This document shows positions 18,415 to 27,162 of a stretch of 64,000 nucleotides of DNA, piece by piece. The notes below the pieces were generated by a model. The model saw only the letters and a list, made by a program, of their open reading frames with translations, made no database searches and was not told the DNA's origin. A program made the position numbers and the translations under genes. The stretch's first letter is position 1. Each line of letters starts with the position of its first letter. This DNA is from Paenibacillus antarcticus (GTDB lineage Bacteria; Bacillota; Bacilli; Paenibacillales; Paenibacillaceae). The stretch lies in NCBI RefSeq assembly GCF_001637225.1, contig NZ_LVJI01000006.1, positions 1 to 64,000 of the forward strand, given 5' to 3'.

Positions 18415-19413
18415 ATGAAAAAAGTCGGATTAGTCATGAGGAAAATTCAATTTGCGGAGTCTCAAGGACCCCGTGTGTTTGCAGATCGTTTGAAACAAGT
18501 AGGTGAGGAACTAGGTGTAGATATTGTATTTATATCTCCTGAACGCCATGTGAGTGGGCATGATTGGATTCCAGGGTATGAACATGAGAAGGGCGATCTG
18601 GTTAATTATGATATTGTACTAGATCAGATTCATTCACAGAACATTGATCATGTCATTTACACGGTTTCTGGATTCACTTATTTGAAGATGTTCATAAAGA
18701 ATAGTGTGCTCTTCCCTCACAGTTTTCCTGATCCAGCACTGACTGGGTACGAGATGATGAAGCCTTTTTATCAAATGGTGGACAAGGCAGTGGTACAGAC
18801 AGAATTTCTTAAGCGGGAACTAGATCGGAACTTTGGCGTTGAGGATGTGACAGTGATCCCTATTGGATTCAGTGAGGAATTAGCCGAAAGGCATTTTGAC
18901 CCTACACAAATTGTTGATAATCGTGTGCTGTGGATTGGACGTGACGAGGAGAATCGTCGCCCAGATCTTGTGCTTGAATATGCGAGACAGAATCCAGATA
19001 AGGAAGTATTCATGGTCTTTGGTGGGATAAGGTACAAAGAAAGTATGAAGAAATATGATATTCCACTCAATGTGACCTTGAAATTCGCTTTAACCCAAGA
19101 TGAGATATTTCAGCTTATGAATTCTTCGAAGGTATATTGGAGCTGTTCGAAATTCGATACCTTTGCTATGCCACTAACGGAAGCTTTGGCTATGGGAAAA
19201 ATCATAATCAAACCTGAACATCCGTGTTACGATCATATTAGTTCAAAACATGCTTTCTCGGGAAACGAGAAGAATTGGTTTGAATTAATAAATATGGCGG
19301 TATCTTCACCAAACAAATACTCTTTAGACAATCGTCAGTACGGATTCGAGAAGTTCTCTAGTCGTGTGATGAAAGAAGGGTACCGTCAATTCTTTGATAC
19401 GTGGCTCAAGTAA
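18415..19413 (+). CDS. Glycosyltransferase, GT4-like
   Basis: 332-residue cytoplasmic protein with a GT-B layout: an N-terminal Rossmann-like half, then VLWIGRDEENRRPDLVLEYA and the donor-site segment TFAMPLTEALAMGKIII (E-x7-E-like region) in the C-terminal half. The acceptor and sugar are unknown. It sits only about 20 bases before a UbiA-type prenyltransferase, so the pair is probably one operon. A link to lipid or prenyl-carrier modification is an inference from that pairing. Confidence 0.75.
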   Translation: MKKVGLVMRKIQFAESQGPRVFADRLKQVGEELGVDIVFISPERHVSGHDWIPGYEHEKGDLVNYDIVLDQIHSQNIDHVIYTVSGFTYLKMFIKNSVLFPHSFPDPALTGYEMMKPFYQMVDKAVVQTEFLKRELDRNFGVEDVTVIPIGFSEELAERHFDPTQIVDNRVLWIGRDEENRRPDLVLEYARQNPDKEVFMVFGGIRYKESMKKYDIPLNVTLKFALTQDEIFQLMNSSKVYWSCSKFDTFAMPLTEALAMGKIIIKPEHPCYDHISSKHAFSGNEKNWFELINMAVSSPNKYSLDNRQYGFEKFSSRVMKEGYRQFFDTWLK

Positions 19414-19433
19414 TTGCATAAAGGATGATAGTG

Positions 19434-20381
19434 ATGACATGGAAGTCTTTCCTGAATCTAGTCGAGATCAGGACCAAGCTTGCAAGTATGATTCCCTTTT
19501 TTCTAGGGAGCGTGTATGTAGTATTCCGATTTGAGGAATTTCAATTAGCTAATTTCATATTAATGTTCGTATCGTTACTCACGTTCGATATGTTCACAAC
19601 AGCGATGAATAATTACTATGATTTCAAAAAGGCTAGAAAAAAAGAAGGATACGGTTATCAGGAGCATAACGCTATCGTGAAGTTCGGATTGAAAGAGTCG
19701 ACAGTGGTGACCCTAATCATTACGTTATTTGTAACAGCGGTGGGTACGGGGATGTGGCTCGTATTTAATACAGGATTGGTTGTTTTCCTAGTGGGAGGAC
19801 TATCTTTTTGCGTAGGGATATTATATTCTTTTGGTCCGATTCCTATTTCTAGAATGCCGCTAGGTGAGTTGTTCTCTGGATTGTTTATGGGATTCGTCAT
19901 TATTTTTGTTGCGACATACATTCATGTAACAGATCAACTGGTTTCACTATCATTAGACCTACACAACCTCAACTTACATATCGATATGTTAGAAGTATTA
20001 TTGATTTTCCTCATTTCGATACCCGCCATTCTTTGCATTGCTAATATAATGTTGGCAAACAACATATGTGATATGGATGAGGATGTAGAGAACAAACGGT
20101 ACACACTTCCAGTGTATATCGGTAAGCCGAATGCGCTCAACCTGTTCAGATTTATCTATTATGCTTCTTATCTAGATTTGATTGTATTGTTGTTCTTGAA
20201 GGTGAATCCAATGATCGTGGTCCTTGTTCTTCTTACCTTAATTCCTCTTAAGAGAAATATTAGTGCATTTATGAAAAAACAAACGAAGCAACACACCTTC
20301 GGGTTAGCTGTACAGAATTTCCTTATAACGAATATGGCTCGTATCGTAGTCTTTAGCGTAGCGATTGTGATGGCGTTGTAG
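19434..20381 (+). CDS. UbiA-family prenyltransferase (MenA-like)
   Basis: About 315 residues and about nine hydrophobic segments. Both aspartate motifs of the UbiA family are visible: NNYYDFKKARKKEG early, and NICDMDEDVENKRYTLPVYIG later; the second is very like MenA, which prenylates 1,4-dihydroxy-2-naphthoate. The ATG at 19434 is favoured because AAGGA lies 8 bases upstream; GTG 19431 and ATG 19425 are alternatives. There are no other men genes nearby. It could be the only MenA of the cell or a paralogue that works with the adjoining glycosyltransferase. Confidence 0.8.
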   Translation: MTWKSFLNLVEIRTKLASMIPFFLGSVYVVFRFEEFQLANFILMFVSLLTFDMFTTAMNNYYDFKKARKKEGYGYQEHNAIVKFGLKESTVVTLIITLFVTAVGTGMWLVFNTGLVVFLVGGLSFCVGILYSFGPIPISRMPLGELFSGLFMGFVIIFVATYIHVTDQLVSLSLDLHNLNLHIDMLEVLLIFLISIPAILCIANIMLANNICDMDEDVENKRYTLPVYIGKPNALNLFRFIYYASYLDLIVLLFLKVNPMIVVLVLLTLIPLKRNISAFMKKQTKQHTFGLAVQNFLITNMARIVVFSVAIVMAL

Positions 20382-20395
20382 TAGAATTTTCGTTG

Positions 20396-20432
20396 AAAAA
20401 GGGATATGCATAAGTGATGCATATCCCTTTTT
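20396..20432 (+). terminator. Bidirectional terminator between prenyltransferase gene and ald
   Basis: AAAAAGGGATATGCAT (20396-20411) pairs with ATGCATATCCCTTTTT. A/T tails on both sides suit the two convergent genes. Confidence 0.9.
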
Positions 20433-20465
20433 GTGTGCAGTCAAAGCATTTGTTATATGTGAGTG

Positions 20466-21593
20466 TTAAGAACTGACTTGATTAAATGCTTTATCAGCAG
20501 GCACATATTCGTAACCTAAGTCACGAGCCACGGCTTCATATGTGATGTAGCCATTGATGACATTAGCTCCACTTGCAATAGCAGGATTACTGCGGATTAG
20601 TTCTTGAATATCATGATTAGCTAGTTGTAATGCGAATGGCATCGTGGCATTGGTTAAAGCAATCGTTGAGGTTTGTGGTACAGCACCAGGCATGTTCGCA
20701 ACAGCATAATGGACTACGCCATGTTTCACATAGGTTGGTTGATCATGTGTAGTGATATGGTCAATCGTCTGTACGATGCCGCCTTGGTCAATAGCTACAT
20801 CAACTATAACAGACCCTGGTGACATGGATTGTACAAGTTGCTCAGATACTAACTTCGGTGCTTTGGCTCCAGGAATAAGAACGGCTCCAATTAATAAATC
20901 CGCTTCTGCGACAGATTTAGCAATGTTAGAAGGGCTAGAGACGAGTGTCTTAATCTGATTACCAAATATATCGTCTAATTGTCGTAAACGTCCTACGTTC
21001 AGATCTAATAGCGTAACATCTGCCCCGAGTCCGATAGCGACCTTCGCTGCGTTTGTGCCAACAATCCCACCACCTATAATCGTAACTTTCCCTCGTGCTA
21101 CGCCGGGTACACCTGATAATAGGATTCCCTTGCCCCCATGCGGTCTCTCAAGTAACTGTGCACCGATCTGCGCTGCCATCCGCCCAGCAACTTCACTCAT
21201 AGGTGTTAGGAGCGGGAGAGTACCGGCAGACGTAACAGTCTCATATGCAATGGCAGTGACACCTGAATCGACCAAAGCTTTGGCAAGAGCAGGCTCAGCT
21301 GCTAGATGTAAATACGTAAAGAGAATTAATCCTTTTCGAAAATAACCATATTCACTATCGAGAGGTTCCTTTACCTTCATAATCATATCGGATTGAGCCC
21401 ACACTGTTATAGCTTGTTCGACCATAATAGCGCCAGCGGCAGTGTACGCATCATCAGAAAAGCCACTTTCTGCACCCGCATGTGTCTCTACATATACGGT
21501 ATGTCCACCTTGCAAGAATTCTGCCACACCGGAAGGCGTGATTGCTACCCGATTTTCATTATTCTTAATCTCTTTTGGAATTCCAATTTTCAT
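20466..21593 (-). CDS. ald: Alanine dehydrogenase
   Basis: 375-residue NAD-dependent enzyme that interconverts L-alanine and pyruvate plus ammonia. The sequence is full length and typical: N-terminal [17 protein letters not shown], the substrate region MIMKVKEPL and YLHLA (catalytic Lys and His), and the NAD-binding [18 protein letters not shown] around residue 175. AAAGGAGTGA precedes the ATG. In Bacillus, Ald supports sporulation and growth on alanine; an alanine/glycine symporter gene lies 9 kb away. It is divergent from the YtnJ-like gene, sharing a 580-base intergenic region. Confidence 0.96.
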   Translation of the reverse strand: MKIGIPKEIKNNENRVAITPSGVAEFLQGGHTVYVETHAGAESGFSDDAYTAAGAIMVEQAITVWAQSDMIMKVKEPLDSEYGYFRKGLILFTYLHLAAEPALAKALVDSGVTAIAYETVTSAGTLPLLTPMSEVAGRMAAQIGAQLLERPHGGKGILLSGVPGVARGKVTIIGGGIVGTNAAKVAIGLGADVTLLDLNVGRLRQLDDIFGNQIKTLVSSPSNIAKSVAEADLLIGAVLIPGAKAPKLVSEQLVQSMSPGSVIVDVAIDQGGIVQTIDHITTHDQPTYVKHGVVHYAVANMPGAVPQTSTIALTNATMPFALQLANHDIQELIRSNPAIASGANVINGYITYEAVARDLGYEYVPADKAFNQVSS

Positions 21594-21610
21594 TGTAGAT
21601 CACTCCTTTA

Positions 21611-21970
21611 CTCCATTTATTATATGAATATACGAACGAACAAGTTGCGTGCTTTTCCTACCATAAAATGATGCCCATATATAGTACATCCTAAATATCT
21701 ACTATATATCTTTATAGACATTAGTAAATATTTAAAATGAATATGAAACAGAGGAGGTTTTTTTTCATCAAAAAGATAAGTTATTTGTCGATTGTAAGTC
21801 ATATAGGAAATAGGTTTGTTCTATTTTTGAATAGAAAAAGGCTATTAGACGTGAGATACGGCTCGTGCTAAAGTAATACCAAGTTTAATTCATAGTTAAC
21901 AGGTAGGGATTATGCAATATATTTAAGGAATATTTTTTCGAAGCAGACTTAAGTAATAACGCTAAGAAAT
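21611..21970. other. Intergenic region between ald and the monooxygenase operon
   Basis: AT-rich, no gene. It holds the ald start region, a 7-bp inverted repeat TTCTATT-TTTG-AATAGAA near 21820-21837 that is not followed by a T run and could be an operator, and a GAGGAGG at about 21750 with no start codon after it. I could not assign promoters. Confidence 0.4.
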
Positions 21971-21973
21971 TAA

Positions 21974-22172
21974 GTATATGCTTCCGAGGTGAATTTTTAA
22001 AGAAGCGGAAACAAGATGTATTTTCATAAAAACTAAAAGCATATGCTTCCGAGGTATTTTTTTCGAAGTTAACTCTCGAAGTGTTGCTCAAAAAATTTTA
22101 GCCTATGCTTCCGAAGTGAATTTTTAAAGAAGCGGATACTAGAAGTATTTTCATAAAAATTTTAGGAGGAAC
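21974..22172 (+). repeat. Three tandem ~63-base hairpin repeats running into a Shine-Dalgarno
   Basis: Three imperfect copies start at about 21974, 22037 and 22099. Each carries TATGCTTCCGARGT. Units 1 and 3 also share GAATTTTTAAAGAAGCGGA and TATTTTCATAAAAA. The last unit ends in AAATTTTAGGAGGA, which is the ribosome site of the gene at 22177. Related elements occur at 26191-26233 and 29231-29330. Confidence 0.8.
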
Positions 22173-22176
22173 AATT

Positions 22177-23511
22177 ATGGCCAAACAAAAGAAGTTAAAG
22201 CTTGGAGCGATCATTCACGGAGTAGGCGGGAATCCCGCGGCATGGAGACATCCTGACGTACCTTCAGATGCAAGTGTGAATTTCAATTACTATAAAGAGC
22301 AGGCATTATCGGCGCAGGCTGGTAAGTTCGATCTCGTATTTATTGCGGATGGGCTATATATTACAGAGAAATCGATTCCTCATTTCCTTAATCGGTTCGA
22401 GCCAATTACCATTCTGTCTGCGCTGGCTGGAGTCACCTCCAATATTGGGCTTGTTGGGACACTCTCTACTTCATACAGTGAGCCCTTTACAGTCGCACGG
22501 CAGTTCTCCTCTCTGGATCACATCAGCGGAGGTCGCGCAGGTTGGAATCTGGTAACTTCTCCGTTAGAAGGATCAGCTAAGAATTACAGCAAGGAGGGAC
22601 ATCCGTCTCACCCAGAGCGTTACAAAATTGCAGATGAATATCTCGAAGTGACCAAGGGCTTATGGGATTCATGGGAAGATGATGCCTTTATCCGCGATAA
22701 AGAATCTGGTGTTTTCTTTGATCCTGAGAAGTTACATGCATTGGAACACAAGGGAGAGTTCTTCTCCGTGGAGGGACCATTGAACATAGCAAGGTCTAAG
22801 CAAGGGCAGCCCGTTATATTCCAAGCAGGTTCGTCAGATGATGGGAAAGATCTAGCGGGTAAAGGTGCAGACGCGGTGTTTACGGGTCACGGGAACGTTG
22901 AAGATGCTAAGAAGTTCTATGCAGATGTGAAAAAGAAAGCCATCGAGTACGGACGTTCTCCTGATGATGTTCTTATTTTCCCTGGCATCGGTCCAATTGT
23001 AGGTCGGACGGAAGAAGAAGCAGAGCGTAAATACCAAGAAATTGCGAGCCTAGTTACGATTGAGAATGCGTTGAACTATTTAGGAAGATTCTTTGAGCAT
23101 CATGATTTCTCACAATATCCGCTCGATGAGCCGTTCCCTGATTTAGGCGACTTAGGGGCTAATAGCTTCCGAAGTGGGACAGATAAGATTAAGCAGGATG
23201 CCAAGGAGCATCATCTAACACTTCGTGAGGTAGCACTTGGAGCCTTGACACCTAGAGGGAATTTCATAGGAACGCCTGAGAAAATCGCAGATTTAGTCCA
23301 GCAGTGGTTCGAAGAAGAAGCGGCAGATGGATTTATTATTGCGACTGGTGTGCCTAGTGGATTGACTGACTTTGTTGAGCTAGTTGTTCCTATTCTACAA
23401 GAACGTGGAATTTATCGTTCAGAATACGAATCTGATACGTTACGTGGCAATCTAGGCTTGTCGATTCCTGAGAATCGTTACGTTAAGAAGAAAGTTACAA
23501 CTGAAGTCTAA
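22177..23511 (+). CDS. ytnJ: FMN-dependent LLM-class monooxygenase, YtnJ/NtaA type
   Basis: 444-residue luciferase-like monooxygenase of the NtaA/SnaA/DszA subgroup. Typical segments are visible: an N-terminal [19 protein letters not shown], then [19 protein letters not shown], the [18 protein letters not shown] motif and [23 protein letters not shown]. It is closest in my reading to Bacillus YtnJ (MoxC/CmoJ), which cleaves the C-S bond in S-alkylcysteine salvage and needs reduced FMN. No flavin reductase gene is nearby. It is the first gene of an operon continuing into a dipeptide-type ABC importer, and AGGAGGA within the repeat element serves as its ribosome site. The exact substrate is inferred from neighbours. 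Confidence 0.82.
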   Translation: MAKQKKLKLGAIIHGVGGNPAAWRHPDVPSDASVNFNYYKEQALSAQAGKFDLVFIADGLYITEKSIPHFLNRFEPITILSALAGVTSNIGLVGTLSTSYSEPFTVARQFSSLDHISGGRAGWNLVTSPLEGSAKNYSKEGHPSHPERYKIADEYLEVTKGLWDSWEDDAFIRDKESGVFFDPEKLHALEHKGEFFSVEGPLNIARSKQGQPVIFQAGSSDDGKDLAGKGADAVFTGHGNVEDAKKFYADVKKKAIEYGRSPDDVLIFPGIGPIVGRTEEEAERKYQEIASLVTIENALNYLGRFFEHHDFSQYPLDEPFPDLGDLGANSFRSGTDKIKQDAKEHHLTLREVALGALTPRGNFIGTPEKIADLVQQWFEEEAADGFIIATGVPSGLTDFVELVVPILQERGIYRSEYESDTLRGNLGLSIPENRYVKKKVTTEV

Positions 23512-23571
23512 GGAAATAGCTAGAGATAAATAGCAGAGAATTGATTGAGATATGGATAGGGGGAAATATAG

Positions 23572-25227
23572 ATGCTGAAATTGCAAAATAATTGGTTGAA
23601 ATACGTTGCGGTGGCGATGGTCCTCATGTTGGTGTTGGGTGGTTGTTCAATAGGTACGAAGGAAGCGGATGGTAATGCTACGGGAACAACGACGGAAGGT
23701 GTAGGTGGCAAGTCCTCACAGGGAGGAGAACTAAGCTATGCGTTAGCAACTTCTCCAGACACGTTAGACCCACATAGAAGTGGATTGGCCGTATCTGTTC
23801 GCGTGATTAGAACCCTATATGACAGTCTAGTCGTGCAATTGCCAGATCACACCATTGGTCCTTGGCTTGCAACAGAGTGGACTGTGTCACCTGATGCTAA
23901 GAGCTACACTTTCAAGCTTCGCCAAGATGTTAAGTTCCAAGATGGAACGCCATTTAATGCAGAGGCGGTTAAATATAACTTCGATCGGATTATTAATCCA
24001 GAGACGAAAGCAGCGAATGCACAAGCTTTGCTCCATCCTTACAAATCGTCAGAGGTGATCGACGAATATACCGTTAAATTAAACTTGGAGACACCTTCTC
24101 AAGCCTTTCTGGGGAATTTAACGCAGGCTTTATTAGGACTTGTGTCACCTACTGCGGCGAAGAAAGACGGCGAACAATTCGGTAAGAATCCTGTGGGAAC
24201 AGGCCCTTTCAAATTTGTGAAGTGGGATGAGAATGCTGAGATTGTCGTTGAACGAAACGATGACTATAAGTGGGCTCCGGCTATTGTTGATAATAAGGGG
24301 GCCGCATATCTCGATAAAATCACCTTTAAAATCATACCAGAAGAAGCGACCCGGATTGGTAGCGTACAAAGTGGTCAGGTGCATGCTGCTGAGACCGTAC
24401 CTCCGCAGAATGTAGCTTCGATAAAGGGTGACTCTAACTTTCAGTTACTACAAGTGAATACGGTTGGATTACCGTACACCCTCTTTTTCAATCAAAGACG
24501 TGCACCATGGAATGATCCTAAGGCAAGACAAGCGGTTCAACTTGCGGTGGATGTCGATTCTATTGTGAAGACGTTATACCTTGGGACCTATGAGAGAGCA
24601 TGGTCACCGTTATCACCAGGGATTTTGGGTTATAATGAATCGCTTGAAAACAGTATCAAACCTGACGTAGATAAAGCTAATCAGTTGTTAGATGAGCTTG
24701 GTTGGGCGCGTGGTGCGGATGGAATCCGTGAAAAAGACGGCAAGAAACTAACAATTCAATACGTAGATGGTTCACCAAATCGCGAGAAGAGAAATGATAT
24801 TGCTGCGATCGTTCAACAGCAGTTAAAACCTTTGGGGATTGATGTCAAAGTCGAGATTACAAAGGACGTCCAAACGGTGGTGTATATCAATGGTGATTAT
24901 GATTTATATGGTAATAATCAAGTTAATTCCGATCCTAATGGGCTGTATTGGTTCTATCATACATCTGCGCCAAACGCAGCCAAGCTAAGTATTTCAGGGA
25001 GTGCTGATCCAGAACTTGATAAGTTACTTGAGCAAGGATTGGTGGAGTCAGACCAAGGCAAGAGAATCGCTATTTACAAAACAATTCAAAAAAATATTAT
25101 CGACAAGGCTCTTATACTTCCTATTTATGTATTTCCTTATACGGTTGCAGCCTCGAACGCTGTGAAAGATGTGAAATTTGATACCTTGGGTTACCCTCTC
25201 TTTAATGATGTTAACCTGCTCAAGTAA
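23572..25227 (+). CDS. Peptide/nickel-type ABC transporter substrate-binding lipoprotein
   Basis: Extracellular solute-binding protein family 5, 551 residues. The lipobox LGGC has Cys25 as the lipidation site. Family segments include SPDTLDPHRSGLA, KSYTFKLRQDVKFQDGTPFNAEAV and NPVGTGPFKFVKW. Homologues bind dipeptides, oligopeptides, glutathione or opines. It is encoded with two permeases and a fused ATPase, all between a monooxygenase and a glutaredoxin. A sulfur-containing peptide or conjugate is therefore a reasonable but unproven ligand. Confidence 0.9.
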   Translation: MLKLQNNWLKYVAVAMVLMLVLGGCSIGTKEADGNATGTTTEGVGGKSSQGGELSYALATSPDTLDPHRSGLAVSVRVIRTLYDSLVVQLPDHTIGPWLATEWTVSPDAKSYTFKLRQDVKFQDGTPFNAEAVKYNFDRIINPETKAANAQALLHPYKSSEVIDEYTVKLNLETPSQAFLGNLTQALLGLVSPTAAKKDGEQFGKNPVGTGPFKFVKWDENAEIVVERNDDYKWAPAIVDNKGAAYLDKITFKIIPEEATRIGSVQSGQVHAAETVPPQNVASIKGDSNFQLLQVNTVGLPYTLFFNQRRAPWNDPKARQAVQLAVDVDSIVKTLYLGTYERAWSPLSPGILGYNESLENSIKPDVDKANQLLDELGWARGADGIREKDGKKLTIQYVDGSPNREKRNDIAAIVQQQLKPLGIDVKVEITKDVQTVVYINGDYDLYGNNQVNSDPNGLYWFYHTSAPNAAKLSISGSADPELDKLLEQGLVESDQGKRIAIYKTIQKNIIDKALILPIYVFPYTVAASNAVKDVKFDTLGYPLFNDVNLLK

Positions 25228-25245
25228 ACAAAGGAGGTAGTGGAA

Positions 25246-26172
25246 GTGGGCAGATCCATCATCACAAGACTATTTACATCGCTATTTGTTGTCTTAGGGT
25301 CGTTGATCCTTGTGTTCTGTATCCTTTATTTGCTTCCTAGTGATCCTGTTCTAATGATGATCGACCCATCTTCTGCTACGCCAGAGACGATAGCTAATTT
25401 ACGCCATCAGCTAGGGTTAGATCGACCGTTCTATATTCAATTCGCGTCATATTTCAACAACATCATTCATGGTGACTTTGGCAATTCCATGATGAATTCA
25501 GAGCCAGTTCTTCCCAAAATATTAAAGCATTTCCCAGCTACGCTGATGCTTACGATAGCAAGTTCTATTATTGCTGTTATTGTAGGTGTTCTGCTAGGCG
25601 TATTGTCTGCTATTCATCGGAACCGATGGATTGATATTGTGGCAAGAATTGTTGGCCTATTTGGTATCTCCATGCCTACGTTTTGGACTGGAATTCTGCT
25701 CATTCTATTATTCTCTATACAACTACACTGGTTACCTGTCATGGGGTCGGATGGATTCAAGACGTTAGTCCTTCCAGCGATAACGTTAGGAATCGTTGGA
25801 GCGGGATTCATCGTTCGAATGGTTCGCAATAGCATGCTTGAAGTCATCCATGAGCAGTTCATTGTAACACTGCGCTCTAAAGGGTTATCGGAGAGGGCTA
25901 TCATGTATCAGCATGCGTTACGTAATGCGCTTATTCCAGCTATAACGATGATGGGTGTATTGATTGGGGAGATGTTAGCCGGTGCGGTTGTCATTGAGAC
26001 GGTCTTCTCTAGACAGGGCATAGGCCGAATTATTGCAGATGCAATTATGGCAAAAGACTTACCTGTAGTTCAGGGTGTCGTCTTCTTCTCAGCGATCATC
26101 TACATTATCGTCAATCTCATTGTGGATATTTCCTATACCTATATTGATCCACGAGTAAGACGGGCGCATTAG
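25246..26172 (+). CDS. Dipeptide-type ABC transporter permease (DppB-like)
   Basis: Six-helix permease of 308 residues with the DppB pattern: early GSLILVFCILYLLPSDPV, the LRHQLGLDRPFYIQF segment and the EAA-like loop (RSKGLSERAIMYQHALRNALIP). GTG 25246 is 8 bases after AAGGAGGT; the in-frame GTG at 25240 is too close to that site. It forms the channel with the permease at 26241. Confidence 0.92.
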   Translation: MGRSIITRLFTSLFVVLGSLILVFCILYLLPSDPVLMMIDPSSATPETIANLRHQLGLDRPFYIQFASYFNNIIHGDFGNSMMNSEPVLPKILKHFPATLMLTIASSIIAVIVGVLLGVLSAIHRNRWIDIVARIVGLFGISMPTFWTGILLILLFSIQLHWLPVMGSDGFKTLVLPAITLGIVGAGFIVRMVRNSMLEVIHEQFIVTLRSKGLSERAIMYQHALRNALIPAITMMGVLIGEMLAGAVVIETVFSRQGIGRIIADAIMAKDLPVVQGVVFFSAIIYIIVNLIVDISYTYIDPRVRRAH

Positions 26173-26190
26173 TGGTTGTAGGTGGGGAGA

Positions 26191-26233
26191 AGTATCGCTT
26201 ACGAAGATAGTTTGCTTCGCAAACTTTTAGGAG
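26191..26233 (+). repeat. Single hairpin repeat ending in a Shine-Dalgarno
   Basis: Contains GCTTACGAAG, then GTTTGC-TTC-GCAAAC (a 6-bp hairpin), then AAACTTTTAGGAGG. CGAAG can also pair with CTTCG. It is a single-copy, shortened relative of the repeats at 21974 and 29231, again abutting the ribosome site, here of the permease at 26241. Confidence 0.75.
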
Positions 26234-26240
26234 GTTACCC

Positions 26241-27134
26241 ATGAAAGAAGTCATTTCATCAGAAGTCGCATGGCAGGGGAGGAGACTGCGGTTTCCGACT
26301 TCCTTGTTTCAGAAGCGACTCGCTGTGTCTGAATTGTTGGTGGTGGTTGCGGCGTTAGTGGTGGCATTCATTATTCTATGTGCAATAGTTCCGGGGTGGA
26401 TTGCGCCATATTTACCAACCGAGATGCTTACAGATCAATTATTACAGGCACCTAGCGCGGCTCATCTATTCGGAACAGATTATTTCGGAAGGGATATATT
26501 TAGCGTAGTGGTATATGGCAGCCGAGACTCACTATTCATTGGTTTCGCCTCAGTGATCATTGGTGGACTCGTGGGTGGCTTGATTGGCGTCATATCGGGA
26601 TACATTGGGGGCATTGTAGATACGATTCTTATGAGACTTATTGATGTTCTAATGACTATTCCGGGCATCTTACTTGCCCTAGCTATTGCGGCATCACTAG
26701 GACCAAGTCTATTTAATATTGTTCTGGCTGTAGCGGTATCTGCTATTCCAGGATATGCGAGAGTCATGCGGGGACAAATGATAAGTATTAAAAGCCGTCC
26801 TTTCATTATGGCGTCGCGCTCAATCGGTAGTTCTAACATCCAAATCCTGTGGAAGCACGTCCTTCCGAACTCCGTGTCACCCCTTCTTGTTATGGCTACT
26901 CTAGGGATTGGTTCATCTATTCTAATGGGTTCGGGGTTAAGCTTCTTAGGTTTGGGATTGATTAAGGAAGTTCCCGATTGGGGAACGTTACTCTCACAAG
27001 GAAGGGGATATCTAACGGTTGCTTGGTGGATATGTACTTTTCCAGGGCTCGCAATAACGATATTCGTTATTGCGGTCAATATCATTGGGGATCAAGTGAG
27101 AGATGTATTAGATCCGAAGAAACGTACAGCTTAA
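26241..27134 (+). CDS. Dipeptide-type ABC transporter permease (DppC-like)
   Basis: 297 residues. A hydrophilic N-terminus is followed by six hydrophobic segments, with the DppC hallmarks APSAAHLFGTDYFGRDIFSV and LIDVLMTIPGILLALAI and a C-terminal GQVRDVLDP-like ending (GDQVRDVLDPKKRTA). It starts at ATG after AGGAGG. The second channel subunit of the importer. Confidence 0.92.
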   Translation: MKEVISSEVAWQGRRLRFPTSLFQKRLAVSELLVVVAALVVAFIILCAIVPGWIAPYLPTEMLTDQLLQAPSAAHLFGTDYFGRDIFSVVVYGSRDSLFIGFASVIIGGLVGGLIGVISGYIGGIVDTILMRLIDVLMTIPGILLALAIAASLGPSLFNIVLAVAVSAIPGYARVMRGQMISIKSRPFIMASRSIGSSNIQILWKHVLPNSVSPLLVMATLGIGSSILMGSGLSFLGLGLIKEVPDWGTLLSQGRGYLTVAWWICTFPGLAITIFVIAVNIIGDQVRDVLDPKKRTA

Positions 27135-27162
27135 TATCCATTTCGGAAGGAGGGGTCGTTAC

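Noticed and set aside
21974..22172. Possible CRISPR array
   Set aside because: The three units are contiguous and similar through their whole length, with no unique spacers and no cas genes. They fit a hairpin repeat family.
26480..27085. 201-residue antisense frame within a permease gene
   Set aside because: Long open antisense frames are common opposite hydrophobic permeases; no start signal or domain seen.
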